Positions 1 through 8,267 of a stretch of DNA of 31,750 nucleotides are shown piece by piece. This DNA is from Ignavibacteriales bacterium UBA1304 (GTDB taxonomy: Bacteria; Bacteroidota; Ignavibacteria; Ignavibacteriales; Ignavibacteriaceae), in assembly GCA_002307295.1 (NCBI GenBank), contig DBTY01000040.1:1-31750 (forward strand), read 5' to 3'. How positions within the stretch are numbered: the first letter of the stretch is position 1; each line of letters starts with the position of its first letter. A program made the translations under genes and the position numbers. Under the pieces are notes generated by a model. The model worked only from the letters and a program-made list of their open reading frames with translations. It was not told the DNA's origin and did not search any database.

Positions 1-1685
1 ATCTGAACTGTGCCGTAAACTACGCCGCCTGTTCTTTTCCACTCAATATACTTATATGAGCCTCCTTCCCAGTTTGTTTTTGCTGCTGGAGCGAAAATCA
101 CATATGTTCCGTTAGTTACAACTGAAGAATTGTTAACTAAAATGCCAGTAGTAGAAGGCGGAGTAAAAGTTAGAGATACATTGTTAAAAGAGCCGTCCTG
201 AATAGTTCCGCCGTTTAGAGAGATACTGCCGCCTAAAGCAACGCCGTCGGCGTCTGCATCTTCAGCTGTTATTGTATAACGGAACACTAATGCGTTTGTA
301 GAGCTGCCTGAAACATATACGGCATGAACTGTTTTGCCGCCAATTGTCAAAGTCAGATAAGGAGAACCAGTTACCGTAACTGCGCTGTTAAAATTCACAG
401 TAAAATCTAAGTTCTGCCCGGTAATAAAATTACCTAAAGCAGGCAAAGAAACTCCGGTTGTTGTTGGAGATACAAAGCTGAAATTATCGTCCGAATCGGT
501 AAACTTCGCAATACACATGCCATTAGAAATTCCGTTTACTGCGGTAAAATAGCCCCCCACTAACATAGAGCCGGTAGCTGGCTGCATTGCAAGACAAGTG
601 ACGTTTACATTTACGCCATTAACCGCTGCAGAGCCAATTGGCTGCCAAACGCTGCCGTTCCATTTTGCTATATAGTTAGCTGAAATTCCGCCTATTGTTG
701 TAAAATCGCCCCCGGCATAAACGTCTGTACCGCTTACGGCTATAGTTAAAACATTGTTATCAGCTCCACTGCCCAGCGCCGACCAGGACGTTCCGTTCCA
801 TTTGGCTATATGGTTTCCAGAAGCTCCGCCTATAGAAGTAAACCAGCCCCCGGCATAAACGTCTGTACAGTTTACTGCTATAGTGTAAACATAGCAATTA
901 ACGCCAGTTCCCATCGCCGACCAGCTAGAGCCGTTCCATTTAGCTATAAAGTCTGCTGCAACTCCGCCTATTGTTGTAAAATCGCCCCCGGCATAAACGT
1001 CTGTACCGTTTATTGCTATAGTCCGAACATAGTAATTAGCGCCAGAACCCATCGCAGACCAGGTAGAGCCATTCCATTTCGCTATATAGTTAGCTGAAAT
1101 TCCGCCTATAGTAGTAAACATGCCACCTGCATAAACGTCTGTACCGCTTACTGCTATAGTGAAAACATCGCTATTAGCGCCAGTTCCCATCGCCGACCAG
1201 GTAGAGCCGTTCCATTTGGCTATACGGTTAACTGTAACTCCGCCTGCAGATAAAAAACTGCCCCCTGCATAAACGTCTGAACCATTTACGGCTATTGCCT
1301 CAACATTGCGAGTAGTTCCGCTACCCAGCGGAGACCAGATTGTTCCGTCCCATTTGGCTATATGATTAGCTGAAACTCCGCCGATTGTTGTAAATTGGCC
1401 TCCGACATAAACGTCTGTACCGCTTACGGCCATAGCCAAGATTCCGAAATTGGCGCCAGTACCAACAGCAGACCAGCTAAATGTTGAATTTATTTTTTGC
1501 AATATCGGTTTGCCAGTTCCGTTTTCTGTTACAATTTTGTAACCTTTTGCATTATAAGAGCCGGACGCGCCTGCTTTTATTGTTCCATCGGGGTTTATTA
1601 TTTTTTCTACGCTTGGCTGCTGTGCCTGTAGAGGCAAACATAGCGCTAAAGCGACTGTAATTATTAGTAAACAAAGCTGCTTCAT
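1..1685 (-). CDS. Secreted beta-propeller-like repeat protein, 3' end beyond window
   Basis: An uninterrupted minus-strand frame runs from an ATG at 1685 to the left edge (about 561 codons), so the C-terminus is missing. Residues 1-22 form a Sec signal peptide (MKQLCLLIITVALALC, then LPLQAQ). Residues about 65-400 hold seven units of about 46 residues with the pattern W-S-x-G-x-G, then DVYAGGxFTTIGG, then IAKWNG; this resembles a seven-bladed propeller. Residues about 403-505 look like a SwmB/Ig-like repeat domain found in large bacterial surface proteins (LDFTVNFNSAVTVTGSPY, ALVFRYTI). The last visible residues (W-E-G-G-S, I-E-W) could begin a Kre9/KNH-type Ig-like domain. The protein is probably exported and on the surface or released. 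A T9SS tail is expected by analogy with its neighbours but cannot be seen. No enzyme motif was recognised. Confidence 0.85.
   Translation of the reverse strand, partial: MKQLCLLIITVALALCLPLQAQQPSVEKIINPDGTIKAGASGSYNAKGYKIVTENGTGKPILQKINSTFSWSAVGTGANFGILAMAVSGTDVYVGGQFTTIGGVSANHIAKWDGTIWSPLGSGTTRNVEAIAVNGSDVYAGGSFLSAGGVTVNRIAKWNGSTWSAMGTGANSDVFTIAVSGTDVYAGGMFTTIGGISANYIAKWNGSTWSAMGSGANYYVRTIAINGTDVYAGGDFTTIGGVAADFIAKWNGSSWSAMGTGVNCYVYTIAVNCTDVYAGGWFTSIGGASGNHIAKWNGTSWSALGSGADNNVLTIAVSGTDVYAGGDFTTIGGISANYIAKWNGSVWQPIGSAAVNGVNVNVTCLAMQPATGSMLVGGYFTAVNGISNGMCIAKFTDSDDNFSFVSPTTTGVSLPALGNFITGQNLDFTVNFNSAVTVTGSPYLTLTIGGKTVHAVYVSGSSTNALVFRYTITAEDADADGVALGGSISLNGGTIQDGSFNNVSLTFTPPSTTGILVNNSSVVTNGTYVIFAPAAKTNWEGGSYKYIEWKRTGGVVYGTVQ
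490..1490 (-). repeat. Seven-unit 138-bp coding tandem repeat
   Basis: The plus-strand string beginning gaccag (the complement of the W-S codons) recurs at 781, 919, 1057, 1195, 1333 and 1471, exactly 138 bp apart. A degenerate copy starts at 643. Each period encodes one 46-residue unit of the propeller-like protein. The strict period without indels suggests strong structural constraint or recent expansion. Confidence 0.9.
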
Positions 1686-2006
1686 ACAGTATCCATTATT
1701 TTGATTTAATTAAGTTATTTAGGAAAAGAAAATATTTACCACCAAATTTTAGAGCAAATAAGCTTAGTTTATTATCGGCAGAATTCTTCTTTTTTTTACG
1801 CTGTTATGGCGGACATTAAGCGGACATCCGAATTTAAAATATTTTTTTTAAATCTGGCTATGTTAGTCCGGTTGCAGTACAAAAATAACTGCCGAGATGT
1901 GCCATTTTTTTGATTATTTTTTTATTTTAGCGCAATTGCCATTGCATTTAAGCGTAAAAAAACTATCTTAATGCGCTAAAATATTAATATTTATGCAAAG
2001 GACTGT
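1686..2006. other. Divergent intergenic region, no gene seen
   Basis: This 321-bp AT-rich spacer separates the minus-strand propeller gene from dapA and must hold promoters for both directions. It contains GCGGACAT twice (1809-1816 and 1820-1827, 11 bp apart), a complementary GTCCG at 1866-1870, and TTAGCGC (1927-1933) inverted as GCGCTAA (1973-1979). No open frame worth calling and no lysine riboswitch-like fold was recognised. Confidence 0.5.
1942..1969 (+). promoter_or_regulatory. Candidate sigma-70-type promoter for the dap operon
   Basis: TTGCAT (1942-1947) and TATCTT (1964-1969) are separated by 16 bp and lie 37 bp before the dapA ATG. The same TATCTT -10 box follows a perfect TTGACA upstream of the stress-protein gene, which supports the reading. 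The -35 box is weak. An AAAGGA ribosome site follows at 1997-2002. Confidence 0.4.
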
Positions 2007-2885
2007 ATGTTTATCGGAATCGGAACGGCGTTAGTAACTCCTTTTTATGAAAACGGCGACGTAGATTACAAAACGCTTAAAAAACTTGTTAATTTCCAGA
2101 TAGAAAACGGAGTTGATTCTCTTGTCGTTCTTGGCACTTCTGCCGAAGCCGCTACGCTTGATTTTGACGAAAGAGACAAAATTCTTGACGTAGTTACAGA
2201 AACCGCCGATAAACGAATACCCATCATTGCCGGAACAGGAACAAATAATACCGCCGATGTGCTAAAATTTAATAAACAGGCTGAAAAATTTGGCGTGGAC
2301 GGTTTATTAATTGTTAATCCATATTATAACAAAGGAACGCAGGAAAGCTCTATAAAACACTATCAGTATGTTTCGGAAAGGACTGATCTGCCTATTTTAC
2401 TTTATAATGTGCCTTCCAGAACGGCAATGAATTTACTACCGGAAACGGTCGTAGAAATAGCCGATAAATGCAAAAATATAGTAGGAATAAAGGAATCGAG
2501 CGGCAATATATCTCAAATTGCGCATTTGTTTTCTATCATACCGCCAAATTTTCTTGTTTATTCGGGCAATGACGATCAGACGCTGCCTATTATGGCGCTG
2601 GGCGGCGCGGGAATAATATCCGTTTTTGCGAACGTTTTTCCTAAACAAATGAAGCTTTTTACTACTGCAATTATTAATAACAATTTTGAAAAGGCGAGGG
2701 AATATAATAATAGATTTATTTCTATGATGAATTTACTATTTATAGAAACAAGTCCCATGCCTGTAAAATATGTAATGAGCTTAATGGGGTTGTGCGAAAA
2801 TACTCTCCGTCTGCCATTAGACGCAGTAACTGATAAATCAAAAAATATACTTAAAACAGCTTACGAAAAATTCATTCAGGCTTAA
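2007..2885 (+). CDS. dapA: 4-hydroxy-tetrahydrodipicolinate synthase DapA
   Basis: The 292-residue product has the normal DapA length and condenses pyruvate with aspartate semialdehyde in the first committed step of lysine/diaminopimelate synthesis in the cytoplasm. It is a TIM barrel. The Schiff-base lysine is K162 (GIKESSGN), the catalytic tyrosine Y133 and the carboxylate-binding arginine R138 lie in LLYNVPSRTA, and the pyruvate-site T44-S45 lies in LGTSAEAATL; the second residue is Ser where many enzymes have Thr. The start follows AAAGGA with 4 bp spacing. It is the first gene of a five-gene operon; dapB starts 2 bp after its stop. Neighbouring dapB, dapH and lysC settle the assignment over other DapA-superfamily aldolases. 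Confidence 0.96.
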   Translation: MFIGIGTALVTPFYENGDVDYKTLKKLVNFQIENGVDSLVVLGTSAEAATLDFDERDKILDVVTETADKRIPIIAGTGTNNTADVLKFNKQAEKFGVDGLLIVNPYYNKGTQESSIKHYQYVSERTDLPILLYNVPSRTAMNLLPETVVEIADKCKNIVGIKESSGNISQIAHLFSIIPPNFLVYSGNDDQTLPIMALGGAGIISVFANVFPKQMKLFTTAIINNNFEKAREYNNRFISMMNLLFIETSPMPVKYVMSLMGLCENTLRLPLDAVTDKSKNILKTAYEKFIQA

Positions 2886-2887
2886 AA

Positions 2888-3565
2888 ATGGAAGGGAATA
2901 TGGAAAGCTTTAATTATGGCTTAATTGGCTCAAATGGAAGACTTGGCGCAGAAACAAAAAAAGCGTTTACTGAAGCCGGGCATAAATTATTATTAGAATA
3001 TTATAAAGACTACGAAAATATTATTTCGGCGCCCGATTTAATTGTGGATTGCTCGCTGCCTGAAGTATTTGCAAAAAGCGTAGAACTTGTAAAAAGATAT
3101 AACGTTCCTTTTGTTATTGCTACTACAGGGCTGACCGAAAAACAATTTGACGAATTAAAAGAATTATCCCAAAGCGTTCCGGTTGTGCAAAGCTATAATT
3201 ATTCTGTAGGAATACAAATACTGCTTAAATTAGCCGCCGAAACTGAAAAAATAGTTCCGGACTGGGATATTGAAATTACTGAAACTCATCATCGGTTTAA
3301 GAAGGATAAACCTTCCGGAACTGCATTGATGATAAAAGATGTTTTAAGTAAAAAGGACGTAAACATTTCTTCTTTACGGTTAGGGAACGTAGCCGGAACG
3401 CACACTGTAAGTTTTGGCGGTCTGGGCGAGGTTCTTACTATTACTCACGACGCTACATCAAGAAGAACTTTTGCGGAGGGAATATTAAAATCGGCGGAGT
3501 TTATTATTACTAAAACCCCCGGTTTATATTCATTTAAAGACGTAGTTTTTAGTAAAAAAGGATAA
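2888..3565 (+). CDS. dapB: 4-hydroxy-tetrahydrodipicolinate reductase DapB
   Basis: This is the NAD(P)H-dependent reductase of the second step unique to the lysine/DAP pathway. The N-terminal nucleotide-binding loop is GLIGSNGRLG (residues 11-20), and the catalytic and substrate-binding signature is THHRFKKDKPSGTAL (HH, K, then PSGTA). At 225 residues it belongs to the compact DapB group; Escherichia-type enzymes are near 270. An alternative start at 2900 (M5) is preceded closely by GGAAGGG and would give a more typical N-terminus, so the first four residues are uncertain. It sits 2 bp after dapA and 1 bp before dapH, so co-translation is likely. Confidence 0.95.
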   Translation: MEGNMESFNYGLIGSNGRLGAETKKAFTEAGHKLLLEYYKDYENIISAPDLIVDCSLPEVFAKSVELVKRYNVPFVIATTGLTEKQFDELKELSQSVPVVQSYNYSVGIQILLKLAAETEKIVPDWDIEITETHHRFKKDKPSGTALMIKDVLSKKDVNISSLRLGNVAGTHTVSFGGLGEVLTITHDATSRRTFAEGILKSAEFIITKTPGLYSFKDVVFSKKG

Positions 3566-3566
3566 A

Positions 3567-4265
3567 ATGGATTCATTTGAAATTATAAATTATATTGCAA
3601 ACTCAGAAAAGAAAACTCCCCTTAGAGTATATCTTTCGGGCGAGCTGAATAAAATTGACTTTGCCGATTTAGAGTTTTACGGAAACAGGGAAGCGGGGAT
3701 TCTTTTCTGCGAGTATGCTGAATTTCTTACTTTTTATGATAATCATAAAAACTCCATCAGGAAGTTCCGTATAGAAAATGACAGAAGGAACTCCGCTATT
3801 CCTTTAGCCGATCTGACGAAATATAACGCGCGGATTGAACCGGGCGCCATTATACGCGATAAAGTTGAAATAGGCGATAATTGCGTTATTATGATGGGTT
3901 CAGTAATAAACATTGGCGCGGTAATTGGCGCAAAAACAATGATTGACATGAACTGCGTAATAGGCGGAAGAGTTCAGGTAGGCGTAAATTGCCATATAGG
4001 CGCGGGCGCAGTTTTAGCGGGCGTTATTGAGCCGCCAAGCGCGCAGCCTGTTGTTGTGGAAGACGACGTTCTAATTGGCGCAAACGCCGTAGTTCTGGAA
4101 GGAGTTAAAATTGGAAAAGGCTCTGTGATTGCCGCAGGCTCTGTTGTAATTGCAGACGTGGAACCGTACAGCGTTATGGTCGGAGTACCGGCAAAACTGA
4201 TAAAAAAAGTTGACGAAAAAACTAAAGAAAAAACTAAATTAATTGACGAATTAAGGAAACTGTAA
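3567..4265 (+). CDS. dapH: Tetrahydrodipicolinate N-acetyltransferase DapH
   Basis: The 232-residue product matches the length and layout of Bacillus-type DapH, which acetylates tetrahydrodipicolinate with acetyl-CoA. The N-terminal 80 residues form the family-specific alpha/beta domain. From about residue 85 onward there are left-handed beta-helix hexapeptide repeats (EPGAIIRD, IGDNCVIMMGSVIN, IGAKTMIDMNCVIGG, VGVNCHIGAGAVLAG), then the loop VIEPPSAQPVVVEDDVLIGANA and a closing VGVPAKLIKKV. The PPSAQPV loop and the DapH-type N-domain favour the acetyl enzyme over succinyl-type DapD. It is the third gene of the operon, 8 bp before lysC. Confidence 0.92.
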   Translation: MDSFEIINYIANSEKKTPLRVYLSGELNKIDFADLEFYGNREAGILFCEYAEFLTFYDNHKNSIRKFRIENDRRNSAIPLADLTKYNARIEPGAIIRDKVEIGDNCVIMMGSVINIGAVIGAKTMIDMNCVIGGRVQVGVNCHIGAGAVLAGVIEPPSAQPVVVEDDVLIGANAVVLEGVKIGKGSVIAAGSVVIADVEPYSVMVGVPAKLIKKVDEKTKEKTKLIDELRKL

Positions 4266-4273
4266 TTACTGCT

Positions 4274-5464
4274 ATGAATATTATTGTTCAAAAATACGGC
4301 GGAAGTTCGGTAGCTGATACCGACAAAATAAAAAAAATTGCCGAGAAAATTTCTAAAAGAGTTAATGAAAAATTAAAGCTTGTGATAGTCGTTTCCGCTA
4401 TGGGAAAGACTACGGACAATCTGATTAAAATGTCTAAAGAGATTTCTGCAAACCCGGAGCCGAGAGAGCTGGATATGCTGCTTACAACCGGAGAGCAGGT
4501 CTCGATCTCATTATTATCAATTGCGTTGAATGAAATTGGGGTGAAAAGCGTTTCGCTTAACGCCTTTCAGGCGGAAATTCTAACGACTAACGATTTTAAT
4601 GAAGCAAGAATAATAGACATAAAAACTGATAAAATACATTCTCTGTTTGAAGAGAACGACGTTATTATAGTCGCCGGATTTCAGGGGATTACAAACGAAG
4701 GCGACGTTACAACTTTGGGACGCGGAGGCTCGGATACTTCGGCGGTGGCAATTGCCGCGGCGCTAAAAGCTAAATGCGAAATTTACAGCGACGTAGACGG
4801 CATTTATACCGTTGACCCCCGCCTGCATCCTAAGGCAAAAAAGCTTAAATATGTGGCTTATGACGAAATGCTTGAAATGGCAAGTCTTGGCGCAAAAGTA
4901 CTACACAGCCGTTCGGTCGAAATAGCTAAAAAATATGGAATCACGCTTTATTGCGCGGCAACTTTTTCAAATGAGGAAGGAAGTTATGTTATGGAAGAAA
5001 ATATAGAACAACCCTTAGTAACCGGTTTGAGCGTTATGGATAACCAAACTCAGGTAGTAATTACAAACCTGCCTGTAGATTATACTTTTGTAAATAAAAT
5101 TTTCCAAAGCGCGGCTAACGAAAATTTAAATATAGATATGATTTCCGTAATTGGAAACGGAAGCTCGCTGAATATATCGTTTACGATTATTGACGATAAA
5201 AAAGCGAAAATTGACGAAGCTCTGGCTCGTTTATCTAAAGATTATGGAGAATATAACGTACATTATTATTCGGGATTTTCTAAAATATCCGTCGTAGGAG
5301 TAGGAATGCGCTCAAGCAGCGGCGTTGCCGCTAAGTTTTTTAAAGCGATGGGGGGAATTCCTGTAAAGCTTGTTACCACGTCTGAGATTAAAATTTCGGC
5401 GCTTGTAGAAGAAGCGCATAAACTTGAAGCTGTTAAATCGTTAACAGATATTTTTGAATTATAA
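4274..5464 (+). CDS. lysC: Aspartate kinase, monofunctional
   Basis: The 396-residue kinase phosphorylates aspartate, the entry step to the aspartate-family amino acids. The signature VQKYGGSSVAD is at residues 5-15, the amino-acid-kinase core includes GFQGITNEGDVTTLGRGGSD, and the C-terminal third (about 255-396) carries two ACT regulatory modules (VITNLPVDY, ISVVGVGMRSSSGVAAKFF). There is no homoserine dehydrogenase domain. Placement inside the dap operon suggests the isozyme dedicated to lysine/DAP, probably feedback-inhibited by lysine through the ACT domains; that regulation is inferred from the family. Confidence 0.94.
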   Translation: MNIIVQKYGGSSVADTDKIKKIAEKISKRVNEKLKLVIVVSAMGKTTDNLIKMSKEISANPEPRELDMLLTTGEQVSISLLSIALNEIGVKSVSLNAFQAEILTTNDFNEARIIDIKTDKIHSLFEENDVIIVAGFQGITNEGDVTTLGRGGSDTSAVAIAAALKAKCEIYSDVDGIYTVDPRLHPKAKKLKYVAYDEMLEMASLGAKVLHSRSVEIAKKYGITLYCAATFSNEEGSYVMEENIEQPLVTGLSVMDNQTQVVITNLPVDYTFVNKIFQSAANENLNIDMISVIGNGSSLNISFTIIDDKKAKIDEALARLSKDYGEYNVHYYSGFSKISVVGVGMRSSSGVAAKFFKAMGGIPVKLVTTSEIKISALVEEAHKLEAVKSLTDIFEL

Positions 5465-5476
5465 AATTATATAAAA

Positions 5477-6580
5477 ATGTTACCTATTGAACTTAGACAT
5501 ATTCTGCATCGCAATCCTGAGATTGCATACCAGGAAGTTAAAACTACGGAATTGCTAATCAATTCCATAAAATCGCTTAAAAATGCCGATTCGCTTCTGA
5601 AAATTTATACGCCGTTGCCAACAGGCTTATTAGCCGAGTATAAAGTAAACGACGGAGATTATTATTTATTCCGCGCCGATATAGACGCTCTTCAAATAGT
5701 TGAAGAAACGGATTATGAATTCAAATCTGAAAATAGCAGAATGCACGCCTGCGGTCATGACGTGCATACTTCCATTTTGTATGGACTGCTTAAATATGTG
5801 GTAGAAAATAAAATAGACAAAAATATTTTATTTATGTTTCAGCCGGCCGAAGAAAGCGGCGGCGGAGCTATGAAATTTTTTGCCACCGGAATATTTGATT
5901 CGTATAATATAAAAAACGCTTTTGCGCTTCATGTAACGGACGATTATGAAAAGGGAACAGTAGCAAGCACGGCTGGAGTGTTATTCGCTTCGGCATTGGA
6001 GCTTGATTATGATTTCCGCGGCGTAGCGGCGCACGTGGCTTTTCCGCAAAACGGAAAGAATGCTTTTAACGCTTTGCGTCTCTTCCTTGACGCTTTTGAA
6101 AAACTGCCGAGAGAAATACACGAACCAATTATACTTGGCGTTGGAAAAATTACCGCCGGAGACGTTCGTAATATATCGCCCGGATACGCAAGGATAGAGG
6201 GGAGCATCAGGGCTTTAAGTGTGGAATCAGCTTTAGAAACTTTTGATAAAGTGGAGGCGATACTTCAGGGAATTGAGAAGTTTACAGGAGTAAAATGTTC
6301 AGTCTCAAAATTAGTTCACTACCCTGAAGTTGTTATAAGCGCGGAATTATTTCAAAAATATTCCGCAATACTATCTGCTAAGCATAAATTTATTGACGCT
6401 TCGTATAAAATGACGGGAGAAGATTTCGGGTTCATTTCCCGCAAGTATCCGTCTTTTATGTTTTGGCTTGGAACTTCTACCGGGAGTAAATACGGTTTGC
6501 ATAATCCAAAGTTTTTGCCGGACGATTCTGTTATTGAAGACGGAATATCTGTTTTTAAGGAAATACTTTTAAATCTGTAA
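5477..6580 (+). CDS. M20-family N-acetyl-diaminopimelate deacetylase
   Basis: The 367-residue protein is an M20D-type metal-dependent amidohydrolase. It starts with the LRHILHRNPEIAYQE signature (residues 6-20) and carries the metal-site motif MHACGHDVHTS (H90, C92, H94, H97) and FQPAEESGGGA (E125-E126), then a dimerisation/lid domain and a C-terminal HNPKFLPDD metal segment. Sitting 12 bp after lysC in an operon with dapH, its best function is removing the acetyl group from N-acetyl-LL-diaminopimelate, the last step of the acetylase branch (YkuR-like). The substrate is inferred from context; relatives act on hippurate or auxin conjugates. There is no strong ribosome site, so translation may be coupled to lysC. 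Confidence 0.87.
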   Translation: MLPIELRHILHRNPEIAYQEVKTTELLINSIKSLKNADSLLKIYTPLPTGLLAEYKVNDGDYYLFRADIDALQIVEETDYEFKSENSRMHACGHDVHTSILYGLLKYVVENKIDKNILFMFQPAEESGGGAMKFFATGIFDSYNIKNAFALHVTDDYEKGTVASTAGVLFASALELDYDFRGVAAHVAFPQNGKNAFNALRLFLDAFEKLPREIHEPIILGVGKITAGDVRNISPGYARIEGSIRALSVESALETFDKVEAILQGIEKFTGVKCSVSKLVHYPEVVISAELFQKYSAILSAKHKFIDASYKMTGEDFGFISRKYPSFMFWLGTSTGSKYGLHNPKFLPDDSVIEDGISVFKEILLNL

Positions 6581-6644
6581 TCAATAAAAAAGCATTTGTT
6601 GATGCAATGAATGCGGCTGCCATAGTTGTAACTTTCAGGGATTA

Positions 6645-7475
6645 ATGAAAAAGATAACGATACTTGTTTGTTTTGTATTTTTATTTTCGGCTGGTTTTGT
6701 CCATGCGCAGAATTTTTTTACTCAGGATTTTGCGCAGGAAAAAACCAGTATCTCGCTAAGATATATTCGCCCGGATATCGATTCTTATGATATCACTCAG
6801 TTTTCAGGCATATACGATTTTAGTATGAGCCTCCCTCTGTTTGGCAGATTAAATTTAGTTACGTCGCTTCCTTTAATTATAGAAAGCATAAGAAACATTA
6901 ATTATAAAAACGGTTATATTAATACCGGGGGAAACGCTTTGGGCAACTGGTTTATAGGGGCGCAATTACGCCCGGCAAACTATTCAAAATCGCCTACAAG
7001 CTATACGCTTGGCGTATTTTTGCCGACAATACCTGCGCAAAACTATGAACAGAGCATGTTTGGTATTGCGTCCGGAGGTCTTGAAGTTCAAAAATATATG
7101 ATTGATAATCTTACAATTTATACGAATGTTTCTAAGAAATACTATCTGAACGAGGATGTTAGTCTTGCGTGGGAAGGAGGGCCTGAAATTTTGATTCCTA
7201 CAAATAATAACAGCGTCAGGAACGGAGATTTATATATTCATTACGGTTTTTCAGGCGTAGTTAATTATTCCGGTTATTTTGGCGCGGCGGAATTAACTGG
7301 CGTAGCTCTTACAACTTCATCGGCCGAATTTTCTGATAGATTCTATAATTTTGCAAGTCTTGGTTTTGGAGTAAACGCCGCTTTGCACCCCTCAATATTT
7401 TATCAGTTCCCGCTAAATAAAACTTTAGGGAACAACGGCGTATTTGGATTGAAATTGAATTTGCAGGTAGAGTAA
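6645..7475 (+). CDS. Putative outer-membrane beta-barrel protein
   Basis: I do not recognise the family. The 276-residue product has a clean Sec signal peptide (residues 1-22, ending FVHAQ). The mature part has alternating polar/aromatic strands separated by short turns (for example ISLRYIRPD, FSMSLPLFGRLNLVTSLPLI, NWFIGAQLRP, YTLGVFLPTI) and ends in a strand KLNLQVE. This is the usual look of an outer-membrane barrel that may anchor or transport. It begins 64 bp after the lysine operon and is preceded by AGGGA, so it may be separately transcribed. No enzymatic residues stand out, and nothing ties it to lysine synthesis. Confidence 0.7.
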   Translation: MKKITILVCFVFLFSAGFVHAQNFFTQDFAQEKTSISLRYIRPDIDSYDITQFSGIYDFSMSLPLFGRLNLVTSLPLIIESIRNINYKNGYINTGGNALGNWFIGAQLRPANYSKSPTSYTLGVFLPTIPAQNYEQSMFGIASGGLEVQKYMIDNLTIYTNVSKKYYLNEDVSLAWEGGPEILIPTNNNSVRNGDLYIHYGFSGVVNYSGYFGAAELTGVALTTSSAEFSDRFYNFASLGFGVNAALHPSIFYQFPLNKTLGNNGVFGLKLNLQVE

Positions 7476-7546
7476 AAAGGCCATAGTTAGCGATTTCTAC
7501 TTTTGCATGAATGCCCGCAAAAAAAAATAATATCCCGCGCAATCCC

Positions 7547-7575
7547 TTGACAATAAACATAAAAAGTAGTATCTT
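7547..7575 (+). promoter_or_regulatory. Sigma-70-type promoter of the stress-protein gene
   Basis: A consensus TTGACA (7547-7552) and TATCTT (7570-7575) are separated by exactly 17 bp, about 33 bp before the gene start. This is the clearest -35/-10 pair in the window and shows that the organism uses TTGACA-type promoters, not only the Bacteroides TTTG/TAnnTTTG kind. Confidence 0.65.
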
Positions 7576-7608
7576 CTTTACAATTAACTACGAGTCAAAG
7601 GTAAAGCA

Positions 7609-8109
7609 ATGAAAGAATACAAAAACATCCTTGTCCCTACAGATTTTTCTGAAAATTCTTTCCATGCTGTTGAACTGGGTCATTTTTTAGCTCAAAAGAA
7701 CAATGGGCGGCTTCATATAATTCATGTGATTGACCAGTACTTCTTTTCACATATTGAGCATGCTTTTGATGATGAAAAAATGAAGAGAGGTCGCTATGAT
7801 GACGCGATTAAAGAGCTGAATGAACTAATCAACAGGATCCCGCATTCTAATGTGCAGGTGAGTTATTCAATATTGGAAGGAAAGCCTTTTAATAAAATAT
7901 TCTTATACACAAAAGACAAGAAAATTGATCTGATTGTGTTATCTACGCACGGTAAAACAGGGCTTTCTAATGTGCTAATGGGCAGCGTGGCGGAAAAAAT
8001 TGTAAAACAGGCGGAAGTTCCTGTTATCACGCTAAAGTCCAATGTTGAATATGTGGAAAAAACTAATTATTCATACAGAAGCACGTTTGCAGAAAACTGG
8101 GTTGGATAA
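7609..8109 (+). CDS. Universal stress protein, UspA family
   Basis: The 166-residue single-domain Usp has the N-terminal strand and acidic residue NILVPTDFSENS (residues 6-17) and the C-terminal nucleotide loop STHGKTGLSNVLMGS (112-126). This fits the G-x2-G-x9-G-S ATP-binding pattern except that the first Gly is Ser (S112), so ATP binding is likely but should not be assumed. About 20 residues trail the domain (ending SYRSTFAENWVG), a tail I do not recognise. AAAGG lies just upstream of the ATG, and a consensus promoter lies at 7547. It is probably a monocistronic cytoplasmic stress or energy-starvation protein. Confidence 0.9.
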   Translation: MKEYKNILVPTDFSENSFHAVELGHFLAQKNNGRLHIIHVIDQYFFSHIEHAFDDEKMKRGRYDDAIKELNELINRIPHSNVQVSYSILEGKPFNKIFLYTKDKKIDLIVLSTHGKTGLSNVLMGSVAEKIVKQAEVPVITLKSNVEYVEKTNYSYRSTFAENWVG

Positions 8110-8198
8110 AGCAAAAAACAATTAAATAAAGAGCTAAAAGCTAAGTCCCATTTGAAGTAGTTCCAAATAGAGAAGGGATGGAATGCGCATTTATTTTT

Positions 8199-8227
8199 TT
8201 GACTTTGGGATTGGAATAGAATAAATT
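8199..8227 (+). promoter_or_regulatory. Candidate promoter of the 1029-residue secreted protein
   Basis: TTGACT (8199-8204) and TAAATT (8222-8227) are 17 bp apart, 40 bp before the start codon. The inverted repeat TGGGATTG (8206-8213) and CAATCCCA (8247-8254) overlaps the spacer and ends just before the AAGG ribosome site, so it could be an operator or an mRNA hairpin. Confidence 0.45.
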
Positions 8228-8267
8228 TCCTGGCAAATAATTATTACAATCCCATTAAGGCAATATA

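Noticed and set aside
810..1097. Plus-strand frame of 95 codons
   Set aside because: It is antisense to the propeller repeats and its internal repetition mirrors theirs; there is no ribosome site.
643..1480. CRISPR-like regular spacing
   Set aside because: The 138-bp units are coding throughout and have no alternating unique spacers.
1686..2006. Lysine riboswitch before dapA
   Set aside because: I could not find the conserved multi-helix layout or a terminator before the gene; only short inverted repeats occur.
3974..4291. Minus-strand frame of 105 codons over dapH/lysC
   Set aside because: It is a shadow of dapH; composition is Thr/Ser-rich as expected from an antisense frame.
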